Translations under genes and position numbers: made by a program
In this document: positions 43,466 through 51,130 of the stretch, piece by piece
Numbering within the stretch: position 1 is the stretch's first letter
Layout: the number at the start of each line of letters is the position of its first letter
The notes under the pieces: generated by a model
Told to the model about the DNA's origin: nothing
What the model saw: only the letters and a program-made list of their open reading frames with translations
Databases searched by the model: none
From: Streptomyces venezuelae
Lineage (GTDB): Bacteria > Actinomycetota > Actinomycetes > Streptomycetales > Streptomycetaceae
DNA: 64,000 nucleotides
Assembly: GCF_008642375.1 (NCBI RefSeq)
Contig: NZ_CP029194.1
Location: forward strand, 7,496,501 to 7,560,500
Direction: 5' to 3'

Positions 43466-45358
43466 ATGCGCCCCCACGACCAGTCCGACTGGACGCCCCC
43501 GCCCCGCGACTCCACCCAGCCCAAGGAGCCCGCACAGCTACGGCGCATCCTGCGGCTCTTCCGTCCCTACCGTGCCCGCCTCGCACTCGTCGGCCTCCTG
43601 GTCGGCGCCGCCTCGCTGGTCTCGGTCGCCTCGCCGTTCCTGCTCAAGGAGATCCTCGACACCGCGATCCCGCAGGGCCGGACGGGGCTGCTCAGTCTCC
43701 TCGCCCTCGGCATGATCGCCACCGCGGTCCTGACCAGCGTCTTCGGCGTGCTCCAGACCCTGATCTCCACCACGGTCGGCCAGCGCGTCATGCACGACCT
43801 GCGCACCGGGGTCTACGAGCAGCTCCAGCGGATGCCGCTCGCCTTCTTCACGCGCACGCGCACCGGCGAGGTCCAGTCCCGCATCGCCAACGACATCGGC
43901 GGCATGCAGGCGACCGTGACCTCCACGGCCACCTCGCTCGTCTCCAACCTCACCGCCGTCGTGGCGACCGTCGTCGCCATGCTCGCCCTGGACTGGCGGC
44001 TCACCGTCGTCTCCCTGCTCCTGCTGCCCGTCTTCGTCTGGATCAGCCGTCGCGTCGGCCGTGAGCGCAAGGCGATCACCACCCAGCGCCAGAAGCAGAT
44101 GGCCGCCATGGCCGCGACCGTCACCGAGTCCCTCTCGGTGAGCGGCATCCTGCTCGGCCGCACCATGGGCCGCGCCGACTCCCTGACCAAGTCCTTCGCC
44201 GAGGAGTCCGAGCGCCTCGTCGACCTCGAAGTGCGCTCCTCCATGGCCGGGCGGTGGCGCATGTCCACCATCGGCATCGTCATGGCCGCCATGCCCGCCC
44301 TGATCTACTGGGCCGCCGGCATCGCGCTCCAGTCGGGCGGCCCCGCGATCTCGCTCGGGACGCTCGTCGCCTTCGTCTCGCTCCAGCAGGGCCTCTTCCG
44401 GCCCGCCGTGAGCCTGCTCTCCACCGGGGTGCAGATGCAGACCTCGCTCGCCCTCTTCCACCGGATCTTCGAATACCTGGACCTGCCCGTCGACATCACC
44501 GAGCCCGCCGAGCCCGTCCGGCTCGCGAAGGTCCGCGGCGAGGTGCGCTTCGAGAAGGTCGAGTTCCGCTACGACCCCGAGGGCCAGGCGCGCCCGACCC
44601 TCGACGGGATCGACGTCACCGTCCCCGCCGGCGGCAGCCTGGCCGTCGTCGGCCCCACCGGCTCCGGGAAGTCCACGCTCAGCTACCTCGTGCCCCGGCT
44701 GTACGACGTCACCGGCGGCCGGGTCACCCTCGACGGCGTCGACGTGCGCGACCTCGACTTCGACACACTGGCCCGCGCCGTCGGCGTCGTCTCCCAGGAG
44801 ACGTACCTCTTCCACGCCTCCGTCGCCGACAACCTCCGCTTCGCCAAGCCGGACGCCACCGACGAGGAGATCGAGGCCGCCGCGCGCGCCGCGCAGATCC
44901 ACGACCACATCGCCTCCCTCCCCGACGGGTACGACACCCTCGTCGGCGAGCGCGGCTACCGCTTCTCGGGCGGCGAGAAGCAGCGTCTGGCCATCGCGCG
45001 CACGATCCTGCGCGACCCGCCGGTGCTCATCCTCGACGAGGCGACCAGCGCCCTCGACACGCGTACGGAGCACGCTGTGCAGCAGGCGATCGACGCCCTC
45101 TCGGCCGGCCGTACCACCATCACCATCGCCCACCGGCTCTCCACCGTCCGTGACGCCGACCAGATCGTCGTCCTGGAGGCGGGGCACATAGCGGAGCGCG
45201 GGACACACGAGGAGCTGCTCGCCCGGGACGGGCGGTACGCGGCCCTGGTCCGCAGGGACGCCCGGGCCGCCGTGACCGGCGCCGCCGAAGGCCCCATCGG
45301 GGGCCGCGCCGGAGGCGAACAAACGAACGTGGGAGCGGTTGTTCCCCAGAACGTGTGA
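43466..45358 (+). CDS. ABC exporter (membrane and ATPase domains in one chain)
   Basis: A 630-residue half-transporter of the multidrug type, probably a homodimer. The membrane domain has six helices in residues 20-330. The ATPase domain is complete: Walker A GPTGSGKST, signature FSGGEKQR, Walker B VLILDEATS and switch His in IAHRLS. This contrasts with the asymmetric pair at 32.8-36.4 kb. GAAGGAG precedes the ATG at 43466. Probably controlled by the divergent MarR. Confidence 0.93.
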   Translation: MRPHDQSDWTPPPRDSTQPKEPAQLRRILRLFRPYRARLALVGLLVGAASLVSVASPFLLKEILDTAIPQGRTGLLSLLALGMIATAVLTSVFGVLQTLISTTVGQRVMHDLRTGVYEQLQRMPLAFFTRTRTGEVQSRIANDIGGMQATVTSTATSLVSNLTAVVATVVAMLALDWRLTVVSLLLLPVFVWISRRVGRERKAITTQRQKQMAAMAATVTESLSVSGILLGRTMGRADSLTKSFAEESERLVDLEVRSSMAGRWRMSTIGIVMAAMPALIYWAAGIALQSGGPAISLGTLVAFVSLQQGLFRPAVSLLSTGVQMQTSLALFHRIFEYLDLPVDITEPAEPVRLAKVRGEVRFEKVEFRYDPEGQARPTLDGIDVTVPAGGSLAVVGPTGSGKSTLSYLVPRLYDVTGGRVTLDGVDVRDLDFDTLARAVGVVSQETYLFHASVADNLRFAKPDATDEEIEAAARAAQIHDHIASLPDGYDTLVGERGYRFSGGEKQRLAIARTILRDPPVLILDEATSALDTRTEHAVQQAIDALSAGRTTITIAHRLSTVRDADQIVVLEAGHIAERGTHEELLARDGRYAALVRRDARAAVTGAAEGPIGGRAGGEQTNVGAVVPQNV

Positions 45359-45480
45359 TCGTTTCGGGAATCGTTGCCCAACTCCCGTACGGCATCGGAA
45401 GATTACGGAGTGCGAGCGACGGGCTGCAGACCGCGACCGCACAGTCCCACTGATGTACTTGTACGAGGAGAAGCACCACC

Positions 45481-45540
45481 ATGAACGTCATCACCGATCT
45501 GCTCGCCGGCGTCTTCCACTTCCTGGGTTGGCTCGTCTGA
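45481..45540 (+). CDS. 19-residue hydrophobic peptide
   Basis: A very short open frame encoding MNVITDLLAGVFHFLGWLV. GAGGAG starts 14 bp before the ATG, and an imperfect terminator follows 15 bp after the stop, so this looks like a compact transcription unit rather than a random frame. The peptide would form an amphipathic or membrane-seeking helix with one Asp and one His. I recognise no family from sequence alone. Possible membrane-active peptide or secreted factor (guess). Neighbours: the exporter ends 122 bp upstream and mltG begins 107 bp downstream. Confidence 0.6.
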   Translation: MNVITDLLAGVFHFLGWLV

Positions 45541-45554
45541 CGATCGCAGTGCCC

Positions 45555-45593
45555 GGCGCCGTCGGTCCCCCGTCCCAGGGGACCGGCGGCGCC
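45555..45593 (+). terminator. Terminator after 19-residue peptide
   Basis: GGCGCCGTCGGTCCCC (45555-45570) pairs with GGGGACCGGCGGCGCC (45578-45593) with one mismatch and a seven-base loop. Confidence 0.75.
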
Positions 45594-45647
45594 GCCGCGT
45601 GCGCGGGGCTCCCCGGAATCCTGTGCGACGCGGGTTAGCGTGCGCCC

Positions 45648-46553
45648 ATGACGTACCGGCAGGCGTCACCGTACGCACACCCTCGCCGCCCCTCACTTCC
45701 CCGGTCGCCCAGGTCACCCCGGCCGCCCCGCCGCGGCCGTCTCACCCGACGGGGCCGCCTGGCGCTGCTGCTCGGCGCGGTCGTCGCCGTGGCCGCCGCG
45801 ATCACCGTCCCGCTCCTGCTGCTCCCGCGCGAGGAACCGGCCGTCGAACAGCCCCGTACGCTCCTCGTCCCGGAAGGGTGGCGGTCGGGACAGGTCTACA
45901 CGGCCGTCGACCGGGCGCTCGGTCTGCCCGAGGGAACCGCGCGGAAGGCCGCGACCGCACCGGGCGCCGTCCTCCCGCTCCCCGCCGCGGCCGGGGGCAA
46001 CCCGGAGGGCTACCTCTTCCCCGCGACGTACCCGGTCGTGGCCGCCACCACCCCGGAGGGCCTCCTCCGCTACATGGCGCAGACCGCGGGCGAACGGTTC
46101 GGCACCGAGCGGATCGCCGAGGGTGCGCGGGCCTACGGGATGAGCGTCTACCAGGCGGTGACCGCGGCCAGCATCGTGCAGGCGGAGGCCGACAGCCCGG
46201 AGGACATGGCCAAGGTCGCCAGGGTCGTGCACAACCGGCTCGCCCGGGGCATGGCCCTGCAGATGGACTCGACCCTCAACTACGCGCTGGGCCGCAGCAC
46301 CGTCGACACGAGCGTCGCCGACACGAAGATCAAAAGCCCCTACAACACGTACGAGCGGAAGGGCCTCCCGCCGACACCCATCGGGAACCCGGGGGAGCAG
46401 GCGGTGGACGCGGTGATCCGCCCGGCGGACGGGGACTGGCTGTACTTCGTCACCGTGGCCCCGGGGGACACCCGCTTCACGGCCGACTACGCGCTCCACC
46501 AGGAGAACGTGGCGGAGTTCAACGCGAACCGGCGCGCGGCCACCGCAGGCTGA
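45648..46553 (+). CDS. mltG: Endolytic murein transglycosylase MltG-like
   Basis: A 301-residue membrane-anchored lytic transglycosylase that cuts nascent glycan strands. Basic N-terminus, a single helix near 37-60, then the YceG/MltG domain with GYLFPATYPV, ASIVQAEADSPEDM (probable catalytic Glu in QAEA), VVHNRLARGMALQMDSTLNYALG and SPYNTYERKGLPPTPIGNPG. At about 300 residues it is shorter than the main chromosomal mltG, so this is probably a second, minimal copy. Start ATG at 45648. Confidence 0.88.
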   Translation: MTYRQASPYAHPRRPSLPRSPRSPRPPRRGRLTRRGRLALLLGAVVAVAAAITVPLLLLPREEPAVEQPRTLLVPEGWRSGQVYTAVDRALGLPEGTARKAATAPGAVLPLPAAAGGNPEGYLFPATYPVVAATTPEGLLRYMAQTAGERFGTERIAEGARAYGMSVYQAVTAASIVQAEADSPEDMAKVARVVHNRLARGMALQMDSTLNYALGRSTVDTSVADTKIKSPYNTYERKGLPPTPIGNPGEQAVDAVIRPADGDWLYFVTVAPGDTRFTADYALHQENVAEFNANRRAATAG

Positions 46554-46560
46554 GCGCCGC

Positions 46561-46629
46561 GCCGTATCCGAACGCTGAGCCGTATCCGAACGCCGAGTCG
46601 TACCCGAACGCCGAGCCGTATCCGAACGC
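46561..46629. repeat. 18-bp tandem repeat, about 3.8 copies
   Basis: Unit GCCGTATCCGAACGCCGA repeated from 46561 with small variations (CTGA, GTCGTACC). It lies in the gap between the mltG stop and the flavin monooxygenase stop. Not in the reading frame of either gene. Stretches of this unit could encode EPYPNA in one frame, but that frame has no start signal. Confidence 0.85.
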
Positions 46630-46646
46630 GCCGGCCGCCTCGTCGG

Positions 46647-47792
46647 TCAGGCCGTCGCGGCGGCGACGGTCTCGCGGGTGAGCAGGCGGCGGATGTCGGT
46701 GACGGCCGCGCGGCCGGCCCGGTTGGCGCCGATCGTCGAGGCCGAGGGGCCGTATCCGACGAGGTGGACACGCTCGTCCCGGACCGCGCGCGTCCCCTCG
46801 ACCCGGATGCCGCCGCCGGGCTCCCGCAGGTGCAGCGGTGTCAGATGGTCGATCGCGGGGCGGAAGCCGGTCGCCCAGAGGATCACGTCCGCGTCGACGG
46901 TCCGCCCGTCGTCCCAGGCCACCCCGGTCGGGGTGATCCGGTCGAACATCGGGAGCCGGTCCAGGACACCGCTGGCGCGGGCCTCGCGGATCGCGTCGTT
47001 GAGCGGGAGGCCGGTGACCGAGACGACGCTCTGAGGCGGCAGGCCGAGCCGTACGCGCTCCTCGACGAGCGCCACGGCGGCGCGGCCCTCGGCCTCCCCG
47101 AAGGGGCCCTCGCGGAAGACGGGCTCGCGCCGGGTCACCCAGGTCGTCTCCGCGGCGACCTCGGCGATCTCCATGAGGTGCTGGGTCCCGGAGGCCCCGC
47201 CCCCCACGACGATCACCCGCTTCCCGGCGAACGCCTCCGGGCCCGGGTAGCCGGAGGTGTGCAGCTGGCGGCCCCGGAAGGTCTCCTGGCCCTGGTAGCG
47301 GGGCCAGAAGGGGCGGTCCCAGGTACCGGTCGCGTTGATCAGGGCGCGCGTCGCGTACACGCCCTCCGAGGTCTCGACCAGCATCCGCCCGCCGGCACCG
47401 TCACCGCCCCCGTCCTCCCCGGCGGCCCCGGCGTCTCCGTCGCGGACGGCGGTGACGTCGACAGGCCGGTGGACGCGCAGGTCGAAGGTCCGCTCGTACG
47501 TGTCGAAGTACGCGCCGATCACCTCCGAGGACGGCCGCGCGGGGTCGGCGCCGGTCAGCTCCAGGCCGGGCAGCGCGTACATTCCGTGCACCTTGCCGTA
47601 CGTGAGGGACGGCCAACGGAACTGCCAGGCGCCGCCCGCGTGCGGGGAGTGGTCGAGCACCACGAAGTCCCGGTCCGGTTCCAGGCCGGCGCGTCGCAGG
47701 TGGAAGGCGGCCGAGAGGCCCGCCTGCCCGGCGCCGATGACGACGACGTCCACGGTGGTGACCTGCGCCTCTGCTCCAGCAAATTCGTTCAC
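46647..47792 (-). CDS. Flavin-containing monooxygenase-like oxidoreductase
   Basis: A 381-residue class B flavin monooxygenase-like protein. The FAD loop VVIGAGQAGLSAA (17-29) and the NADPH loop VVGGGASGT (195-203) are present, as is ATGTW (154-158) and the ATGF motif of the C-terminal part (WATGFRPA). It lies 7 bp after ssuD on the same strand behind a sulfur leader peptide, so a role in organosulfur use is likely. Start ATG at 47790-47792. Confidence 0.88.
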   Translation of the reverse strand: MNEFAGAEAQVTTVDVVVIGAGQAGLSAAFHLRRAGLEPDRDFVVLDHSPHAGGAWQFRWPSLTYGKVHGMYALPGLELTGADPARPSSEVIGAYFDTYERTFDLRVHRPVDVTAVRDGDAGAAGEDGGGDGAGGRMLVETSEGVYATRALINATGTWDRPFWPRYQGQETFRGRQLHTSGYPGPEAFAGKRVIVVGGGASGTQHLMEIAEVAAETTWVTRREPVFREGPFGEAEGRAAVALVEERVRLGLPPQSVVSVTGLPLNDAIREARASGVLDRLPMFDRITPTGVAWDDGRTVDADVILWATGFRPAIDHLTPLHLREPGGGIRVEGTRAVRDERVHLVGYGPSASTIGANRAGRAAVTDIRRLLTRETVAAATA

Positions 47793-47799
47793 GGTTCTA

Positions 47800-48945
47800 C
47801 TAACTCTGCGGGGGCCGGAGATCTTCCCGCCGGGCGACGAGCCCGCGCGCCACCAGCTCCGGCGTCACGCCCTCGCCGAACCAGTACGCCTCCTCCAGGT
47901 GCGGGTAGCCCGACAGGACGAAGTGCTCCACGCCCAGGTCGTGGTACTCCTCGATCCGGTCCGCGATATCGGTGTGGCTGCCGACGAGCGCGGTGCCGGC
48001 CCCGCCCCGGACGAGACCGACCCCCGCCCACAGGTTCGGCGAGATCTCCAGCTTGTCCCGGTCGAGCGAGCCGCCCCCGTGGAGGGCCAGCATGCGCTGC
48101 TGGCCCACGGACTCGGTGCGGCCGAGGAGCCGCTGGGCCGAGGCGACCGTCCCGTCGTCGAGGTCGGCGAGCAGCCGGTCGGCCGTGGCCCACGCCTCCC
48201 GCGCCGAGTCGCGCGAGACCGTGTGCAGCCGGATCCCGAAGCGGACCGTCCGGCCGCGCTCCTCCGCGAGGCGCCGGATCCAGTCGATCTTCTCCTTCAC
48301 CTGCCACGGCGGCTCGCCCCAGGTCAGGTACACGTCCGCGTGCTGCGCCGCGACCGGACCCGCGGCGGCGGACGAGCCGCCGAAGAAGACCTCCGGCAGG
48401 GGGTCCGGCGGCAGGGCGGTCAGCCCGCCCTCGATGCGGAAGTGCTGCCCGTCGAAGTCGTACGGCCGCCCGCTCCACGCGCCCCGCACGACCGACAGGA
48501 ACTCGGCCGTGCGCGCGTAGCGCCGGTCGTGGTCGAGGCGGTCGCCGAAGCGGCGCTGCTCGGCGGAGTCGCCCCCGGTCACCACGTTGAGCAGCAGCCG
48601 GCCCCGGGTGATCCGCTGGTACGTGGCCGCCATCTGCGCCGCGAGGACGGGGGAGATCACCCCCGGCCGGAACGCCACCAGGAACTTGAGGCGTTCGGTG
48701 TGCTGGGCGAGCGCGACCGTGGTCAGCCACGCGTCCTCGCACCACGTCCCGGTCGGGGTCAGTACCGCTTCAAAGCCCAACTGCTCGGCGGCTTTGGCTA
48801 TTTGGATGAGGTAGTCGATGTCGGGGGCGCGGAGCCCCGGGACGGTCCCGTCCCGGGTGATCCCGCCGTCCGCGTAGGCGTGCCGGTCGACGAGGGTCCG
48901 GCCGTCGCCGCCGGTCGGAAGGAACCAGTGCAGGTGGACGGTCAT
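47800..48945 (-). CDS. ssuD: FMNH2-dependent alkanesulfonate monooxygenase
   Basis: A 381-residue LLM-class flavin monooxygenase. Opening VHLHWFLPTGG with HLDRRYARTAEFLSV-like and GRLLLNVVTGGD segments is typical of SsuD, which cleaves sulfite from alkanesulfonates when sulfate is scarce. I chose the ATG at 48943-48945, with AAAGG about 8 bp upstream; the frame extends without ribosome-binding sites. No flavin reductase or SsuABC transporter is adjacent. Preceded by a leader peptide (49068-49151). Confidence 0.92.
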   Translation of the reverse strand: MTVHLHWFLPTGGDGRTLVDRHAYADGGITRDGTVPGLRAPDIDYLIQIAKAAEQLGFEAVLTPTGTWCEDAWLTTVALAQHTERLKFLVAFRPGVISPVLAAQMAATYQRITRGRLLLNVVTGGDSAEQRRFGDRLDHDRRYARTAEFLSVVRGAWSGRPYDFDGQHFRIEGGLTALPPDPLPEVFFGGSSAAAGPVAAQHADVYLTWGEPPWQVKEKIDWIRRLAEERGRTVRFGIRLHTVSRDSAREAWATADRLLADLDDGTVASAQRLLGRTESVGQQRMLALHGGGSLDRDKLEISPNLWAGVGLVRGGAGTALVGSHTDIADRIEEYHDLGVEHFVLSGYPHLEEAYWFGEGVTPELVARGLVARREDLRPPQS

Positions 48946-49067
48946 CAGGAGGCCTTTCCGTCGGCGCGAAGGTGCGCCTCGGCGGTCGTGGGCGCGGAGC
49001 GGGCACGCGCGCACGACGAACGGGGCGAAGGGGAGGGAGAGCGGGGAGGGGTGGGGGTGAGGAGGCG

Positions 49068-49151
49068 TCAGCGGCCGCGGCGACACGCGGCGGAGGCCAC
49101 TCGCAGCAGGTCGATGTGACCGCGCGTCGTGAGCAGGGCTGAACGCAACAT
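49068..49151 (-). CDS. Leader peptide of the sulfur-gene type, leaderless
   Basis: A 27-residue open frame beginning MLRSALLTTRGHIDLLRVAS and ending ACRRGR. This matches the Streptomyces 'putative leader peptide' pattern (LLTxRxHIDLxR...C) found before sulfur assimilation genes. It starts 6 bp after a -10 box, so it should be translated from a leaderless transcript. About 122 bp separate it from ssuD. The single Cys near its end suggests ribosome pausing when cysteine is low. Confidence 0.85.
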   Translation of the reverse strand: MLRSALLTTRGHIDLLRVASAACRRGR

Positions 49152-49157
49152 GGCGCG

Positions 49158-49187
49158 AACGTAGCCGCCGCGGTGGAGGGGGGTCAA
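49158..49187 (-). promoter_or_regulatory. Promoter of the ssuD leader peptide
   Basis: On the minus strand TTGACC (49182-49187) and TACGTT (49158-49163) are 18 bp apart. The transcription start would fall at the leader peptide ATG (49151), six bases beyond the -10. Confidence 0.7.
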
Positions 49188-49267
49188 CGACCGCCTTGAG
49201 GCGTGGACCGGACGGCTTGGCCGGAATTCGCCTTGTGGTCGCATGCCGGACCCCTTTTGCCGCCAGC

Positions 49268-49286
49268 TAAGGTTAGGCTAACCTTC
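49268..49286. promoter_or_regulatory. Iron box (DmdR/IdeR operator)
   Basis: AAGGTTAG-G-CTAACCTT (49269-49285) is a perfect 17-bp palindrome and matches 16 of 19 positions of the IdeR/DmdR consensus TTAGGTTAGGCTAACCTAA. It lies immediately upstream of the siderophore importer, so the operon should be repressed when iron is plentiful. Confidence 0.93.
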
Positions 49287-49291
49287 GGGTC

Positions 49292-50152
49292 GTGCAAGCA
49301 GGTGAACAGACCTCCGCGGCCCCGGGCCCCCACGGTCATGAACTCTCGGCCATGGGTGTCACCGTGGCGTACGACGGCGTCGACGTCGTCCACGACGCGG
49401 CGATGACGCTGCGCCCGGGCGAAGTGACCGTCCTCGTCGGCCCGAACGGCAGCGGCAAGTCGACGCTGCTGCGCACCATCGCGCGCCTCCAGCAGCCGCG
49501 CACCGCCACCCTCGTCCTCGACGGGGACACCGACGCCCTCGCCCTGAGCCCCCGTGAGTTCTCGCGCCACGTGGCTCTGCTCACGCAGGGCCGCCCCACC
49601 CCCAGCGGCCTGACCGTGCGGGACGTGGTCGAGTTCGGCCGCTACCCCTACCGAGGACGCTGGGGCAAGGCCGACCCGGGCGGCCGGGAGGCGGTGGACC
49701 GCGCGCTCGCCATGACGGGCGTCACGGAACTCGCGGAGCGCGGCGCCGAACACCTCTCCGGCGGCCAGCTCCAGCGCGTCTGGCTCGCCGGCTGCCTCGC
49801 GCAGCAGACGGGCGTGCTGCTGCTCGACGAACCCACGACCTACCTCGATCTGCGCTACCAGGTCGAACTCCTCGACCTCATGCGCGATCTGGCGGACGAC
49901 CACGGCATCGCCGTCGGCGCCGTCCTCCACGACCTCGACCAGGCCGCGGCCGTCGGCGACCGGATCGTCCTGCTCGAAGCGGGTCGGATCGTCGCGGACG
50001 GCGACCCCGAGGACGTACTGACTCCCGAGCGGCTGACCGCCACGTACGGCATCCGCATCGACGTAGACACCGACCCCCTGACCGGACGGCTGCGCACGCG
50101 CGCCATCGGTCGGCACCACTCGCGAAGCGAAAGGCTCAGCACCACCTCATGA
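49292..50152 (+). CDS. Iron-siderophore ABC transporter, ATPase
   Basis: A 286-residue FecE/FepC-type ATPase. Walker A GPNGSGKST (50-58), signature LSGGQLQR, Walker B VLLLDEPT and the HDLDQA switch are intact. It drives import of ferric siderophore with the next two genes. The GTG at 49292 sits only 6 bp after the iron box and has no clear ribosome-binding site; an ATG at 49352 (residue 21) may be the real start. It overlaps the binding-protein gene by 4 bp. Confidence 0.92.
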   Translation: MQAGEQTSAAPGPHGHELSAMGVTVAYDGVDVVHDAAMTLRPGEVTVLVGPNGSGKSTLLRTIARLQQPRTATLVLDGDTDALALSPREFSRHVALLTQGRPTPSGLTVRDVVEFGRYPYRGRWGKADPGGREAVDRALAMTGVTELAERGAEHLSGGQLQRVWLAGCLAQQTGVLLLDEPTTYLDLRYQVELLDLMRDLADDHGIAVGAVLHDLDQAAAVGDRIVLLEAGRIVADGDPEDVLTPERLTATYGIRIDVDTDPLTGRLRTRAIGRHHSRSERLSTTS

Positions 50153-51126
50153 AGCGCCTCCTCCTCACCACGGCGATCGCCACCACCGCGGCCCTCGCCC
50201 TCACGGCCTGCGGCACCACCGAGCCGGCCGCCGACGACGCGAAGAAGTCCGCCGAGCCCATCACCCTCACCGACTCCACGGGCGAGAAGGTCGAGCTCGA
50301 CGGCCCCGCCAAGAAGGTCGTCGGCACCGAGTGGAACGTCGTCGAGCACCTGATCACCCTGGGCGTCGACCCGGTGGGCGTCGCCGACGTCAAGGGCTAC
50401 AAGACCTGGGACACCGCCGTCCCGCTCAAGAACGAGCCCAAGGACATCGGCACCCGCGGCGAGCCCAGCGTCGAGACCGTCGCCTCCCTCAAGCCCGACC
50501 TCATCGTCGCCACCACCGACCTGCCGCCGGCCGCCGTGAAGCAGCTGCGCAAGGTCGCCCCGGTCCTGACGCTGAAGGCCGCCGACGCCGCCGACCCGAT
50601 CGGCCGCATGAACGCCGACCTCGACGCCATCGCCAAGGCCACCGGCACCACGCAGAAGTCCGAGGAGCTGAAGAAGCAGTTCCAGGCGAAGCTCGACGAG
50701 GGCAAGAAGAAGCTCGCCGACGCCGGTCTCGCCGGCACGAAGTACGCCTTCGCCGACGGCTACGTCATGTCCAACCAGGTCTCGATCCGCCCCTACACCA
50801 GCGGCTCGCTGATCGGTGCGGTCAACGAGAAGCTCGGTCTGAAGAACGCCTGGACCGTCAAGGGCGACCCGGCCTACGGTCTCGGTGCCACCGACGTCGA
50901 GGGCCTCACCAAGCTCGGTGACGTCCAGTTCGCCTACGTCGGCAACGACGGCGACGCCTCCAGCACCCCCTTCACCGGCGTCCTCGCCAAGGACAAGGTC
51001 TGGACGTCCCTGCCGTTCGTCAAGAAGGGCAACGTGCACCGACTGCCCGACGGCATCTGGATGTTCGGCGGCCCCCAGTCGATGAGCAAGTACGTCGACT
51101 CCGTCGTCACCGCCCTGACGAAGTAA
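50149..51126 (+). CDS. Siderophore-binding lipoprotein
   Basis: A 325-residue FepB/FhuD-type substrate-binding protein, tethered by lipid at Cys21 (lipobox LTAC). Cleft-forming segments GTEWNVVEHLITLGVDPVGV, KPDLIVAT and LKKQFQAKLDEGKKKL (long connecting helix) are characteristic of class III binding proteins. Which siderophore it binds cannot be told. ATG in an ATGA overlap with the ATPase gene; the permease follows after 4 bp. Confidence 0.93.
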   Translation: MKRLLLTTAIATTAALALTACGTTEPAADDAKKSAEPITLTDSTGEKVELDGPAKKVVGTEWNVVEHLITLGVDPVGVADVKGYKTWDTAVPLKNEPKDIGTRGEPSVETVASLKPDLIVATTDLPPAAVKQLRKVAPVLTLKAADAADPIGRMNADLDAIAKATGTTQKSEELKKQFQAKLDEGKKKLADAGLAGTKYAFADGYVMSNQVSIRPYTSGSLIGAVNEKLGLKNAWTVKGDPAYGLGATDVEGLTKLGDVQFAYVGNDGDASSTPFTGVLAKDKVWTSLPFVKKGNVHRLPDGIWMFGGPQSMSKYVDSVVTALTK

Positions 51127-51130
51127 CACC

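Noticed and set aside
39784..44064. Very long rightward open frame (1426 codons) spanning the FAD/Fe-S dehydrogenase and MarR genes
   Set aside because: It is antisense to well-supported genes, has Arg/Gly/Pro-rich nonsense composition, and such frames arise routinely from GC-rich codon bias.
45453..45638. Open frame starting just before the 19-residue peptide
   Set aside because: It overlaps in another frame, lacks a good ribosome-binding site and runs through the terminator.
45599..46681. Open frame carrying the EPYPNA repeat
   Set aside because: It is out of frame with mltG, has no ribosome-binding site and shows no family features.
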